From positions 434,001-498,000 of the forward strand of contig CAWKNX010000010.1 of NCBI GenBank assembly GCA_963851085.1: a stretch of 64,000 bases of DNA, read 5' to 3'. Position 1 is the stretch's first letter, and each line of letters begins with the position of its first letter. Below are positions 32,217 to 40,365 of this stretch, piece by piece. Position numbers and translations under genes: made by a program. Below the pieces are notes generated by a model. That model did not search any database. It was not told the DNA's origin and saw nothing but the letters and a program-made list of their open reading frames with translations. The stretch comes from DATFVJ01 sp963851085. Lineage in GTDB: Bacteria > Actinomycetota > Actinomycetes > Streptosporangiales > Streptosporangiaceae.

Positions 32217-32899
32217 GCGGTACTCCGAGCCCGGGGGAGCGACCCACCGGACCCCTAGCCGCGGACACAGCCTCGCCGGCGCTCGCGATCTGTGTCTTCT
32301 GCGCTTCTGCCACCCAGATCAGCAGTGCGCACCTCGACCTGGCGGCCGAGGTCGGTACGGAGCTTGCCAGGCGAGGTCATGTCCTGGTCAGCGGCGGTGG
32401 CTCGGTGTCGGCGATGGGAGCCGTCGCGCACGCCGCTCGGGATGGCGGCGCACGCACGATCGGGGTGATCCCCGAGGCGCTCGCGAGCGCTGAGATCGCG
32501 GACACCCAATCCGATGAACTGCTCGTCACCGCGGACATGTGCACGCGCAAGGCGGAGATGATGCGCTGGGCCGACGCGTTCCTGATCCTGGCGGGCGGGC
32601 TGGGCACGCTCGATGAATTGCTGGAGGTGTGGACCACCCGTGCGCTCGGCCTGCACAGCAAGCCAGTCGTGGTACTCGACCCTGAAGGGATCTTCGCGCT
32701 GTTCCGCGAGTTCACCGGGCAGTTGCGTGCGCGAGGCTTCGTCCGCCCGGGTGCACTCGAAGTCGTGACATGGGTGACGTCTTCCGCCGCGGCACTCGAC
32801 GCTATTGAGCAGGAAGCGGCATCCGCTCAGGCGAGCCCGCGGCGGGTCCAGGACGGCAGCCGTGAGCCGCGAATGGACTCGACCATTTCGACCGCCTGA
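32213..32899 (+). CDS. LOG family protein, second copy with altered motif
   Basis: A 228-residue LOG-family protein coupled to the preceding one. It opens with AICVFCASATQISSAH and carries LVSGGGSVSAMGAVAHAA and ILAGGLGTLDELLEVWT. The usual PGGxGTxxE motif reads AGGLGTLDE, so the Pro is lost, but the Gly-Gly-x-Gly-Thr and the Glu remain. The last 70 or so bases overlap the 3' end of the convergent FolP-like gene. The C-terminal tail beyond about residue 205 is low-complexity. Confidence 0.88.
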   Translation: MSGTPSPGERPTGPLAADTASPALAICVFCASATQISSAHLDLAAEVGTELARRGHVLVSGGGSVSAMGAVAHAARDGGARTIGVIPEALASAEIADTQSDELLVTADMCTRKAEMMRWADAFLILAGGLGTLDELLEVWTTRALGLHSKPVVVLDPEGIFALFREFTGQLRARGFVRPGALEVVTWVTSSAAALDAIEQEAASAQASPRRVQDGSREPRMDSTISTA

Positions 32900-33513
32900 C
32901 GGACGGCCGCCACATGCCTGGTGCGTACGATCCTCGCGCCGAGCCATGCGCAGACCGCGGCGACCGCGAGGGTGCCCGCGACTTCCGTGGCGTCCACGTC
33001 CACCACGACGGCCCATCCGATGGCGGTCAGCTTGGCCACGTCCGCGGGCGTTCCGGTGACCAGCAGGGATTCGCGGCGGACGCTGCCACTCCCGCCGCCG
33101 GGCGGGCCGTCCGCACCGCGGCGCAGCAGGGTGGCCCCCGTTCGTTCCGCGACGTCAGGGTCGCGGGTCAGGTCTGCCCCCTGTGCGTCCGCGCAGACGA
33201 TGACAGCCGGGTCGATGGCACGGACGGCGTTGACGGCCTCGACGCTCGCCACGCCAAGGTCGACGAGGCGTGCACCATCCGCGACAGCGCTGCGTACCGC
33301 GGCCAAGGCCGCACTGCGCATGGCAGCCCGTGCGTCACCGTGATCGGCCGGGCCTGGCCCGCCCCGCCGATCATGCGCGGTACCGGCGCCCGCACGGTCG
33401 GCGGCGGCGCCGCCATGCCGATAGGCGTCATCAGGATCGGCGCCCGGCCAGCCTATATGCGCCATGATCGCTGGTCTGTCCGCCAGTACTCTGCCCCGCA
33501 GTCTCAACTCCAC
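32827..33513 (-). CDS. Degenerate FolP (dihydropteroate synthase)-like protein
   Basis: A 228-residue protein related to the actinobacterial second FolP homologue. Conserved pieces are the start LRLRGRV, GARLVDLG, WAVVVDVDATEVAG and the C-terminal GARIVRTRHVAAVRQAVEMV with the RxH pair. The catalytic core is reduced: the usual Asn-Arg-Thr-Pro-Asp-Ser-Phe loop reads HIGWPGADPDDAY and the GGxSTRPG loop is absent. It is therefore unlikely to make dihydropteroate. GTG at 33513 gives the family N-terminus. It is divergent from the DivIVA-like gene 17 bases away, the neighbourhood of folP homologues in streptomycetes. Confidence 0.7.
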   Translation of the reverse strand: MELRLRGRVLADRPAIMAHIGWPGADPDDAYRHGGAAADRAGAGTAHDRRGGPGPADHGDARAAMRSAALAAVRSAVADGARLVDLGVASVEAVNAVRAIDPAVIVCADAQGADLTRDPDVAERTGATLLRRGADGPPGGGSGSVRRESLLVTGTPADVAKLTAIGWAVVVDVDATEVAGTLAVAAVCAWLGARIVRTRHVAAVRQAVEMVESIRGSRLPSWTRRGLA

Positions 33514-33530
33514 GGGCTGAGCATGGCACG

Positions 33531-34733
33531 ATGCATTACGTGCTCGTGCTGATGGTTGTCGCCATCCTCGCGATCCTGGTCGCCATCGTGTTCGTGGCGA
33601 TCGGCCGGGGCGGCGAGATGGCGCACTTCCCGAATGACTATGCGCCGCCCGAGTTCGGCGCCATGGCCGCCACGGACGTTGCCCTGCTGAGGCCTCCGAC
33701 TGCTCTGTGGGGTTATCACATGCAGGCCACCGACGAGGCGCTGAACGGCATCGCCCTTGCGCTGAGCGATCGCGACGTGCGCATCGCGTCGCTCGAACGG
33801 CAGCTTGCCGACCTGCGTGCGGGCGCTCCCTCGCCCGCCCATGGTAGGCAGCCGCCATCGCCGGATCCGCAAGCAGGCGGTGCATGGCCACCGAACGTGC
33901 CAGGAGCTGGCACCGGCACGCCTGCGGGCTCCGGCTCCACCCACAACTCCGCGGGCGTGCGGGACACGGGTGGTCCCACCGGCCCCGTTTCTGCCGCGCC
34001 GCAGGCACCCACGGAGCAGGCGCGGCCCGCCACGGAGCAGGCGCGGCCCGCCACGGAGGAGACGACGGAATCCGGATTTGCGGACCCGCGTGGATCCGCG
34101 TCCGGAGCCGCGGAGTCGGCATCCCCGGGCACGAGCTTGCCCGGTCCCACTCCGGGTGCCGCTGCCGCGGCCGGGGCCGCGGCGGCTACCGCCCGGCATG
34201 CCAGGCCGACGCAAGGCGCCGGGCGCGCAGCTGACATCACCCACGCGTCCCCGGGTGCCCCGGGCGGCGCGGGCGGTGCGGCGGGTGCTGCCGCTCTAGA
34301 CGCCCTGCCCGCAGGCGACACGAAACTCACAGGCAACACACAGCCCACAGATACACAGAGCGCACAGGTAACACAGGGCGCACAGGTAACACGGAGTTCA
34401 CAGGTAATGCGGGGCCCGTCGACACGCGCACTCCAGGTGGCGCTTCGGCCCACCAGAACTCCAAGGGCGGAGGATCCGCTAATTCGGGGCCAGGATGGCC
34501 GGGTCAGGAGAATCGGCTGGCGCCCTCGCAGGGCCCGGGTGGGGCCGCCGTGGGCGGGCCGGGGTCGGTGCCCGATGGTGGTCCGCCGCACTGGCCGGGC
34601 TGGCCCGGGTGGCCTGGGGGCCACCTGCGGGAAGACCCGCTCGCCGGTCCCCAGCCGGATGCGCGGCATTCCCATCCGCGGGCGGGGGCGTCGCCGCGGC
34701 CGCAGTCAGATGAGGAAGAGGCGTGGTGAGTGA
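33531..34733 (+). CDS. DivIVA-like membrane protein with disordered tail, probably frameshifted
   Basis: Residues 1-25 form a membrane segment (LVLMVVAILAILVAIVFVAI). Residues 45-100 form the short DivIVA-type motif LRPPTALWGYHMQATDEALNG plus a coiled coil (DRDVRIASLERQLADLRA). A long Pro/Ala/Thr-rich tail follows, with TEQARPA repeats. The frame as read ends at 34733 in Arg-rich sequence. From about 34350 another plus frame reads naturally (NAGPVDTRTPGGASAHQNS, PHWPGWPGWPGGHLREDPL) and ends DEEEAW at TGA 34727-34729, overlapping the tag start as GTGA. The change falls in an ACAGGTAACAC repeat, so a one- or two-base slip is likely. Confidence 0.78.
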   Translation: MHYVLVLMVVAILAILVAIVFVAIGRGGEMAHFPNDYAPPEFGAMAATDVALLRPPTALWGYHMQATDEALNGIALALSDRDVRIASLERQLADLRAGAPSPAHGRQPPSPDPQAGGAWPPNVPGAGTGTPAGSGSTHNSAGVRDTGGPTGPVSAAPQAPTEQARPATEQARPATEETTESGFADPRGSASGAAESASPGTSLPGPTPGAAAAAGAAAATARHARPTQGAGRAADITHASPGAPGGAGGAAGAAALDALPAGDTKLTGNTQPTDTQSAQVTQGAQVTRSSQVMRGPSTRALQVALRPTRTPRAEDPLIRGQDGRVRRIGWRPRRARVGPPWAGRGRCPMVVRRTGRAGPGGLGATCGKTRSPVPSRMRGIPIRGRGRRRGRSQMRKRRGE

Positions 34734-35403
34734 CGTCGCGCCGGACGCGCCCGGGGAGGGCGCCGCGTCGGCCGCGCGTGACCGCGACGCCGTGCCGGGT
34801 CCCGATGGCCGCCGCCGCTGCCCGTGGGGTCTCGCGCCGCCCGAATACCTCTCGTATCACGACGAGGAGTGGGGCCGTCCGGTCACCGACGACCAGGGCA
34901 TCTTCGAGCGGCTCTGCCTTGAGGCGTTCCAGTCGGGGCTGTCCTGGTTGACGATCTTGCGGAAGCGGGCGAACTTCCGTACTGCCTTCCGCGGCTTCGA
35001 TATCGAGGCGGTCGCCGGATTCGGGCCGGACGACGTGAGCCGCCTCCGCACCGATTCAGGCATCGTACGTAACCGCGCGAAGATCGAGGCCGCCATCGCG
35101 AACGCGCGCGCGGCCCTGGAATTTCCTGGCGGGCTCGCGGCCGCGGTGTGGCGCTACGCCGACCCAGGTGCGCCGGCTCCGCGAACGCTCGCTGATGTAC
35201 CGGCCACGACACCCGGCTCGGTGGCCCTCGCGCGCGAACTGAGGCGCCACGGGTTCCGGTTCGTCGGACCCACGACGGTGTACGCGACGCTCCAGGCTTG
35301 CGGGCTCGTCGACGACCATCTCGAGAGCTGTTTCCGGCGGGGGGCATACCTGGGCGATGCCCACGTGGGTGGCCGCGGTGATGAACGCGGCCGACGGTCG
35401 TGA
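34726..35403 (+). CDS. tag: DNA-3-methyladenine glycosylase I
   Basis: A 225-residue base-excision-repair enzyme removing 3-methyladenine. Family signatures are RRRCPWG near the N-terminus (Cys ligand), YHDEEWGRPVTDD with the catalytic Glu, FQSGLSWLTILRKRANFR, and the C-terminal His/Cys zinc region GFRFVGPTTVYATLQACGLVDDH. GTG at 34726 overlaps TGA 34727-34729, the natural stop of the upstream DivIVA-like frame. A GTG at 34723 is also possible. The C-terminal tail beyond GAYLGDAHVG is not conserved. Confidence 0.93.
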   Translation: MSDVAPDAPGEGAASAARDRDAVPGPDGRRRCPWGLAPPEYLSYHDEEWGRPVTDDQGIFERLCLEAFQSGLSWLTILRKRANFRTAFRGFDIEAVAGFGPDDVSRLRTDSGIVRNRAKIEAAIANARAALEFPGGLAAAVWRYADPGAPAPRTLADVPATTPGSVALARELRRHGFRFVGPTTVYATLQACGLVDDHLESCFRRGAYLGDAHVGGRGDERGRRS

Positions 35404-35428
35404 ACGTATCGTGCTGTGAAGGTCTCGG

Positions 35429-35443
35429 TTTGTGATTCGCAAA
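35429..35443. promoter_or_regulatory. TGTGATTCRCA-type dyad upstream of the DUF574 gene
   Basis: TTTGTGATTCGCAAA is a near-perfect palindrome 65 bases before the DUF574 methyltransferase start. It shares its TTGTGATTC core with TTGTGATTCACAA at 37035-37047, before the XRE regulator gene. This suggests a shared operator. Confidence 0.5.
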
Positions 35444-35507
35444 AATCGTACCGGAGAGTATTCACCTGTTCGCCAGAGTGTTATCTAATTGGCTCCGTGG
35501 AGGGGCG

Positions 35508-36329
35508 ATGACGGAGGTCGAGCGGGCGCCCCACGGCGTGGACCTGAGCAGGCCTAGCCCGGCGCGCTTATACGACTACTACCTGGGCGGCACGAACAAC
35601 TTCCAGGTTGACCGCGATGCCGCCGCCATGATCATGAAAGCGGTCCCCGAGCTTCGTGACATCGCGTGGGCGAACAGAGGATTCCATCAGCGCTCGGCCC
35701 GCTGGATCGCCGAACAGGGCATCCGCCAGTTCATCGATGCCGGGGCCGGCCTGCCTACGGTGGGCAATACGCACGAGGTCGTGCAGGAGGTGATACCGGA
35801 CGCATGCGTCGCCTACATCGACAACGACCCGATGGTGGCCGCATACACGAGGTCGCTGACGCTCACCGCGAACACCAGGGTCCTCACGGCCGACATTCGC
35901 CATCCCGACGACGTGCTGAACGATCGCGAACTGTGCGCGCTGATCGATTTTGCGGAACCGGTCGGGTTTCTGATTACGGCGGTCGTGCATTTCATGACCG
36001 ACGACGTTGATCCGTATGGCATCTTGGCGCGTCACATGGGCGCGCTTGCGAGCGGCAGTTACCTGTCGCTGACGCATATGACCGCGGACAAGAAACCCCC
36101 TCAGGCGGTCAAGGCGTTCCTTGACGTGTACGCGGGCGCCTCGCAGGGTGGCTCGTTCCGTTCGAAGGACCAGGTAGAACGGTTCTTCGACGGGCTGGAA
36201 CTCGTCCCGCCTTACGAGGGCGCCGAGCCGGGTCTGTGCTACGCGGGCGAGTGGGGGGCGGAAGATCCAACTCTTGCGGACAGCGAGGGGTCACGGTGGC
36301 TGTGGTGCGGAGTCGCCCGCGTCCCGTGA
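35508..36329 (+). CDS. DUF574 SAM-dependent methyltransferase
   Basis: A 273-residue member of the actinobacterial DUF574 (PF04672) methyltransferase family. Seen are RPSPARLYDYYLGGTNNFQVDRD at the N-terminus, GIRQFIDAGAGLPT as the SAM-binding loop, the YIDNDPMV acidic strand end, and FLITAVVHFMTDD. The ATG follows GTGGAGGGG. Genes of this family expand greatly in actinomycete genomes and often sit near XRE/DUF397 genes, as here; their substrates are unknown. Confidence 0.92.
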   Translation: MTEVERAPHGVDLSRPSPARLYDYYLGGTNNFQVDRDAAAMIMKAVPELRDIAWANRGFHQRSARWIAEQGIRQFIDAGAGLPTVGNTHEVVQEVIPDACVAYIDNDPMVAAYTRSLTLTANTRVLTADIRHPDDVLNDRELCALIDFAEPVGFLITAVVHFMTDDVDPYGILARHMGALASGSYLSLTHMTADKKPPQAVKAFLDVYAGASQGGSFRSKDQVERFFDGLELVPPYEGAEPGLCYAGEWGAEDPTLADSEGSRWLWCGVARVP

Positions 36330-36422
36330 ACTCCACGCCGTCTGGCCCCGCGCCGCCCGTCACTGGCCGGTCGGGCGGGAGCGGGGGGATTCGCGCCGCG
36401 TGGGGCGCGCTAGAGGGAGGTT

Positions 36423-36674
36423 ATGGTGGCAAACAAGCCGACCGTGGAGGAACTGGGGATCGACATCGTCGCACAAGCCTGGCAGCGGTCTGGGAATGGG
36501 GACGGCGCGATCGAGATCGCATTCGTCCATGATCCGGCGGGCGCGGCGGGGGACTGGGTCCTGATGCGCGTGGCCGGGGACCCAGTCGGCCGGGTGCTGG
36601 CTTACGACCGGCACGAATGGGAATGCTTTCTCGACGGCGTCAAGAGAGGTGAGTTTGACGACGGGTCTGGCTGA
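36423..36674 (+). CDS. Small DUF397-like protein
   Basis: An 83-residue protein with an excellent ribosome site (AGAGGGAGG) before the ATG. The C-terminal half, WVLMRVAGDPVGRVLAYDRHEWECFLDGVKRGEFD, has the strand-turn-helix layout and EWxxFLxGVKxGEFD ending typical of DUF397. The N-terminal helix (KPTVEELGIDIVAQAW) is not typical. DUF397 proteins usually lie beside DUF5753 XRE regulators; a true pair follows 430 bases downstream. Confidence 0.75.
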   Translation: MVANKPTVEELGIDIVAQAWQRSGNGDGAIEIAFVHDPAGAAGDWVLMRVAGDPVGRVLAYDRHEWECFLDGVKRGEFDDGSG

Positions 36675-37098
36675 CGGGGACGCCCCACTGATTGCCGTCT
36701 CGCGCAGGCGACGGCGATCAGGTCATGGCCGGGTTGGCGCCCGATCCGCTGGATGCTCGCCCCGTGTGAGGCGACTGTGCCTGACGCCAGCACTCGCGCA
36801 GCGGCCGGCCGCGCGGAGCAGGCAGCGCCCGCCGCGGTTCGCTGCGCCGTGGATCCCGCGGCGGTTGCCAGCCGTCGGCCCACCGCCACCGTCGGGCTGC
36901 TCGCCAGCGGCCGCTGCCGGTCGGTGTGTGCTGCGGGCCTTCCGGCAGCGGAGTGTGCCACGTCGCTGCGATCACGGCATCGAGCGGCGACGCTATGCGA
37001 GCCGATGCCCCCCCACAAATATCCACAATAATACTTGTGATTCACAACTTGGGTAGCGGTATGCTAAAAGCGGTGCTTTGTCAAGGAGGACGCCTCAG
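36675..37098. promoter_or_regulatory. Leader of the XRE/DUF397 unit with operator dyad
   Basis: The first 330 bases hold nothing I can support. The last 80 are AT-rich. They contain the perfect dyad TTGTGA-T-TCACAA at 37035-37047 and a possible -10 TATGCT at 37060-37065, 19 bases after TTGTGA, which could double as a -35. A strong AAGGAGG at 37083-37089 precedes the regulator ATG. The operator overlapping the promoter suggests autoregulation. Confidence 0.55.
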
Positions 37099-37950
37099 AT
37101 GATCGACGATGCTCGCGGCGCGACCGTGGCGAAGCGCCGTCTGTCCCGCATCCTCGCCGATCTTCGGGTCGAGAGCGGCTACACGGCCAACCATGTCTGC
37201 GACATCCTGAACTGGGGTCGGGGCAAGGTGGGGCGCTTCGAGGCCAATCAGTGGAAGCGCCCGGAGATGAGCGACATCAGGGATCTCTTACGCATCTACG
37301 GCGTGGTGGGCGATAGGCGGATGGAGGTGGAGGATCTCGCTATCCGCGCCCGCGCCAGGCCATGGTGGCGTGACTACGGCGACGTGTTCGACAACGAATT
37401 CCCTGGCTTCGAGGCGGACGCCGCCGAGATACGTGTGTTCATGCCGCTGGTCGTGCCTGGGCTGCTGCAGACGCCCGCCTACACCGACGCCCTCCTTCGG
37501 GTCGGACCCAGGCCATTGGCATGGCGCAGGCGCGCCCTCGAGGCGCGGCTGCGGCGCCAGCAGGTTCTCGATCGCGAGGACGGCACTGCGCCCGGACTCA
37601 TCGCGGTGATTACCGAGGCGTCGCTGATGTATCGGTGGAGCACGCGGGTCGAGCGGTGCGAGCAGGTCGCCCACCTCGCGGAGATGAGCTGCCGCGCCAA
37701 TGTCGAGCTCCGCATTCAGCGGTTCGCCGACGGGCCCCCTCCAGGCATGCTCTCGATGATCAACATCTTCGACTTCCCCGGCGGCGAGCCCAGCGCCGTA
37801 TTCGTGGAAGCCGAGCTCACTATCCAGGAGGTGGCCAGCAAGGAGCAGGTGAAGACGTACAGCCAGGCGTTCGACCGGGCACGTGATGCCGCGCTGGAAC
37901 CTGCGGATACCACGACATATCTTGAGCAACTCATTGAGAAACTGGAGTGA
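37099..37950 (+). CDS. XRE-family regulator with DUF5753 domain
   Basis: A 283-residue transcription regulator. An N-terminal XRE HTH (about 10-70; LADLRVESGYTANHVCDILNWGRGKVGRFEANQWKRP) is joined to a DUF5753 domain (about 90-275) beginning WWRDYGDVFDNEFPGFEADA and including VPGLLQTPAYTDALLR. This is the WhiJ-like class that expands in actinomycetes and is usually paired with a small DUF397 protein. The next gene overlaps by four bases (GTGA) and is such a protein. The effector is unknown; DUF5753 is thought to be a signal-sensing or partner-binding domain. Confidence 0.93.
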   Translation: MIDDARGATVAKRRLSRILADLRVESGYTANHVCDILNWGRGKVGRFEANQWKRPEMSDIRDLLRIYGVVGDRRMEVEDLAIRARARPWWRDYGDVFDNEFPGFEADAAEIRVFMPLVVPGLLQTPAYTDALLRVGPRPLAWRRRALEARLRRQQVLDREDGTAPGLIAVITEASLMYRWSTRVERCEQVAHLAEMSCRANVELRIQRFADGPPPGMLSMINIFDFPGGEPSAVFVEAELTIQEVASKEQVKTYSQAFDRARDAALEPADTTTYLEQLIEKLE

Positions 37951-38156
37951 AGCAAATGACAGACCTGTCTCGAGCAGTCTGGCTGAAAGCCCGCAGCAGT
38001 GGGCACAACGGGGGATGTGTCGAAGTCGCTGTGAACCTCCCTGACATGATCGCCGTCAGAGATAGTAAGCGCCCAGACGACGGCGCCCACGTTGTGGCCC
38101 GCGCGGCGTTCGCAGCGTTCCTCGCGGAGGCGAAGGCGGGACGCTACGACCTTTAG
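37947..38156 (+). CDS. DUF397 partner protein
   Basis: A 69-residue DUF397 protein. It shows WLKARSSGHNGGCVEVAV, the conserved AVRDSKRPD turn and the C-terminal helix AAFAAFLAEAKAGRYDL. It starts at GTG 37947 overlapping the regulator's stop, or at ATG 37956. In characterised actinomycete pairs the DUF397 protein acts with, or against, its XRE partner. A strong terminator follows 23 bases after the stop, closing a two-gene operon. Confidence 0.92.
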   Translation: MKQMTDLSRAVWLKARSSGHNGGCVEVAVNLPDMIAVRDSKRPDDGAHVVARAAFAAFLAEAKAGRYDL

Positions 38157-38179
38157 GGTCATCCATGTAGGCACCGCAG

Positions 38180-38215
38180 GAAGAGTCCCCCGGACTGCCC
38201 TCCGGGGGACTCTTC
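38180..38215 (+). terminator. Intrinsic terminator of the XRE-DUF397 operon
   Basis: Perfect 15-bp arms GAAGAGTCCCCCGGA and TCCGGGGGACTCTTC enclose the loop CTGCCC, followed by TATTA. It is the best-formed intrinsic terminator in this window. Confidence 0.9.
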
Positions 38216-38494
38216 TATTACTGCGCCCTGTCTCGAAGGCCCGGCGGCGAGTGGATCGTTCCGCCGCGATTGTGACTGTACACGCGCCGCCCGCCCACCG
38301 CATGTGCACAGTTCAATGGCGTCTGGGCAGGGCGGAGGTCGGCAAAAGGTAATAAAACCTAGCAGAACGCGCTTGGCCCGCCGGCCGGCCGAACCGGGCA
38401 GTGCTCCGTGCTCCGCCGGGTCATAACTGATGTGGTCTCCGCCCGATCGGGCAAATTATGAAGATACCGTTGCGAAGACGCGTACATGACTCAT

Positions 38495-38513
38495 AATCTG
38501 TGTTTCACAGATT
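38495..38513. promoter_or_regulatory. Dyad resembling the XRE/DUF397 operators
   Basis: AATCTGTG and CACAGATT arms flank TTT. The inner TGTGTTTCACA differs from the 37035 operator core by one base. The region just upstream (38440-38500) is AT-richer and promoter-like, but no recognisable gene follows it. Confidence 0.45.
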
Positions 38514-38663
38514 CATACGTGCCAAGCTGAAGATCCAGCGATCTCCGCAACGGGGTGCCCGGGGACCTGATCAATTCTGCTCGCGATACGCGCGGGTGGT
38601 GGTGGTCCGGGCCGTCTGTCGTCGGCGACAGCCGGGGGGTAGCCAGCGAAGGCTGTTCCGGCG

Positions 38664-38713
38664 TGGCCGTGCCAGCGGTGGTGGGGGGGAGACTCGCGCC
38701 GCTGGCACGGCCA
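38664..38713. repeat. 15-bp-arm stem-loop
   Basis: Arms TGGCCGTGCCAGCGG and CCGCTGGCACGGCCA are perfectly complementary around a 20-base loop rich in G. It lies in the non-coding stretch before the enoyl-CoA hydratase gene. Confidence 0.75.
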
Positions 38714-38869
38714 TCAGACGCGACAGTTCGGGCCTCGTTGGTAACCAGACCGGGTGCCTGATCCCGGAGCGTGAGCCGCAGCAGGGTCATGCGGGCAGAT
38801 TAAGATCAAATTCCAGCGGCATGGATCCGACAGCAAAGCTCGGCATCCGGTACGCAGGCCCGCTTGATC

Positions 38870-38908
38870 GTTGGCTTCTGGGGCGCTAATAGCGCCCCAG
38901 AAGCCAAC
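38870..38908. repeat. Perfect 18-bp inverted repeat
   Basis: GTTGGCTTCTGGGGCGCT and its exact complement flank a 3-base centre AAT. No T-run follows. It may be a bidirectional transcription terminator or an intergenic palindrome; it shares no core with the 57-bp family. Confidence 0.85.
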
Positions 38909-39066
38909 CACGGCGCGGACCAGATGTCAGCCGCCGGGAATCCGGCGTCGGAGCGGCGCGCAGCGCCGCGGTCACGGCGGGCCGCTGATCGCAATCCTGG
39001 TCCCGGTCCGGGTGGGCGAGCCCGATCTCGCGTTCCCCTGGCCGCGGAGCATGGTCCCATGTGGCG

Positions 39067-39888
39067 TCAGCGGCCCTGGAAACGTGGCCGCTCCTTTCGC
39101 AAGAAGGCCTTCGTGGCGGTGACGTGGTCGGCCGTGCCGGCCAGGCGCTCCTGAAGCACGGCTTCCTTGTCGAGTGACTCGCTCAGGCTGTGACTGGCCG
39201 CGAAGTCCAGCGCCTCCCTGATGGCGGCGTAAGCCGCGGTCGGGCCTTCTGCCAGCTTCGCCGCAAGCCGCCGCGCTGCCGCTGGCAGGTCGTCGTCGGG
39301 TACCACCGAGCTGACCAGCCCTAGTTCAAGCATCCGCGCGGCATCAACAGGCTCGGCGAGCATGAGCAGTTCCGCCGCGCGGCCCCTGCCGACGAGCCGC
39401 TGCAAGGTCCAGGAGGCGCCGGTGTCGGGACCGAACCCGACCCGCGCGAAGGCCATCAGCATGCTCGCGCTTGCCGCCGCGAGCCGCAGGTCGCAGGCAA
39501 GCGCAAGCGACGCGCCCGCTCCCGCCGCGATCCCATTCACCGCGGCGACAATCGGCTTCGGCATCGAGACGATCGCGTTGACGATCGGGTTGTAGTGCCG
39601 CCGCACGGTGTCGGCGCCCTCTCCGGCATCCAGGACCGCGGCGTGCTCGCGCAGGTCCTGACCGCCACAGAAGCCGCGTCCCGCGCCGGTCAGGAGGACC
39701 GCCCTGACCGCCGCGTCGGACGCTGCCCGTTCGAGGATCTCGAGCAGCCTGGCCTTCATCACCGCGGTCAGCGAGTTCATGGCCGCCGGGCGGTTCAGCG
39801 TGACGGTGGCCACCGCGCCATCGACGTCGAACAGAACATCAGACTGAACGTCCAAGGGAGCGGAGTCATCCGCCGCGTTGTCGGACAC
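39067..39888 (-). CDS. Enoyl-CoA hydratase/isomerase family protein
   Basis: A 273-residue crotonase-fold protein. The oxyanion-hole regions are GRGFCGGQDLREH and GIAAGAGASLALACDLRLA; the position of the second catalytic Glu of true hydratases appears as Asp/Thr (GFGPDTGASW), as in PaaG-like isomerases. GTG at 39888 follows AGGAGG by a few bases and gives a normal length; the open frame continues far upstream with unlikely sequence. Likely acts in fatty-acid or phenylacetyl-CoA-type degradation, but no pathway neighbours are present. Confidence 0.9.
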   Translation of the reverse strand: MSDNAADDSAPLDVQSDVLFDVDGAVATVTLNRPAAMNSLTAVMKARLLEILERAASDAAVRAVLLTGAGRGFCGGQDLREHAAVLDAGEGADTVRRHYNPIVNAIVSMPKPIVAAVNGIAAGAGASLALACDLRLAAASASMLMAFARVGFGPDTGASWTLQRLVGRGRAAELLMLAEPVDAARMLELGLVSSVVPDDDLPAAARRLAAKLAEGPTAAYAAIREALDFAASHSLSESLDKEAVLQERLAGTADHVTATKAFLRKERPRFQGR

Positions 39889-40365
39889 GTGGCCTCCTGC
39901 CTGGTTTCTGGGCCTGTACCGGTCCGCAGACAACGTTTCACGAACCGCGCGGCGGGAGGCAAGAGCCGCGCCGCCTCCGCATCGAACAACTCTGCGGGGG
40001 GGACTGATGCCAAGCGGCGTGAGCCGCCGCACCGGTGCCGCGATCAGTGCGCGGCCGCCACGCGATCGCAGGTGATCGCCGAGAGACCGAAGAGCGCCGA
40101 GGCGCGTCCACGCGATCCAGTGTCGCGTGATCGTAGCGCAAGCGGACCACTGGGTGGCCGGCGTCGAAGCCAGTATCACGGCGCGGTCATGCCCGCATGC
40201 GCAGCACGGAAAGCTGATCGTTACCATTCGGGGCCCAGAGACGGGATAATAGGTACCACTGATCGACGAGTTTGAGGCTGGCTGGTGTCCCGCCGCGGGC
40301 GCTGGTTCCGGCGCCGTATCGGCCCGGAAGGTCCATGCGGCCCCAGACAGGGAAGGGGATGCAGG
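39889..40365. promoter_or_regulatory. Divergent region between enoyl-CoA hydratase and DUF3117-pepA
   Basis: About 480 bases with no gene I can support. A reasonable vegetative-type promoter for the plus-strand unit is TTACCA at 40221-40226 and GATAAT at 40245-40250, an 18-base spacer. It would give a leader of about 110 bases before DUF3117. Confidence 0.4.

Larger units (their letters stand above)
38216..39066. other. Long non-coding stretch with several hairpins
   Basis: About 850 bases with no convincing gene. It holds a dyad at 38495-38513 resembling the DUF5753 operators, a 15-bp-arm stem-loop at 38664-38713 and an 18-bp-arm hairpin at 38870-38908. The open frames here are of uneven composition and match nothing I know. 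A structured RNA or decayed operon is possible. Confidence 0.45.

Noticed and set aside
36602..37045. Possible genes on either strand between the DUF397-like and XRE genes
   Set aside because: Frames have no ribosome site, odd Arg/Ala composition and no recognisable family.
38491..38889. Two overlapping frames of about 100-130 codons near the 38.5-kb dyad
   Set aside because: Neither has a ribosome site or domain, and both run through strong hairpins.
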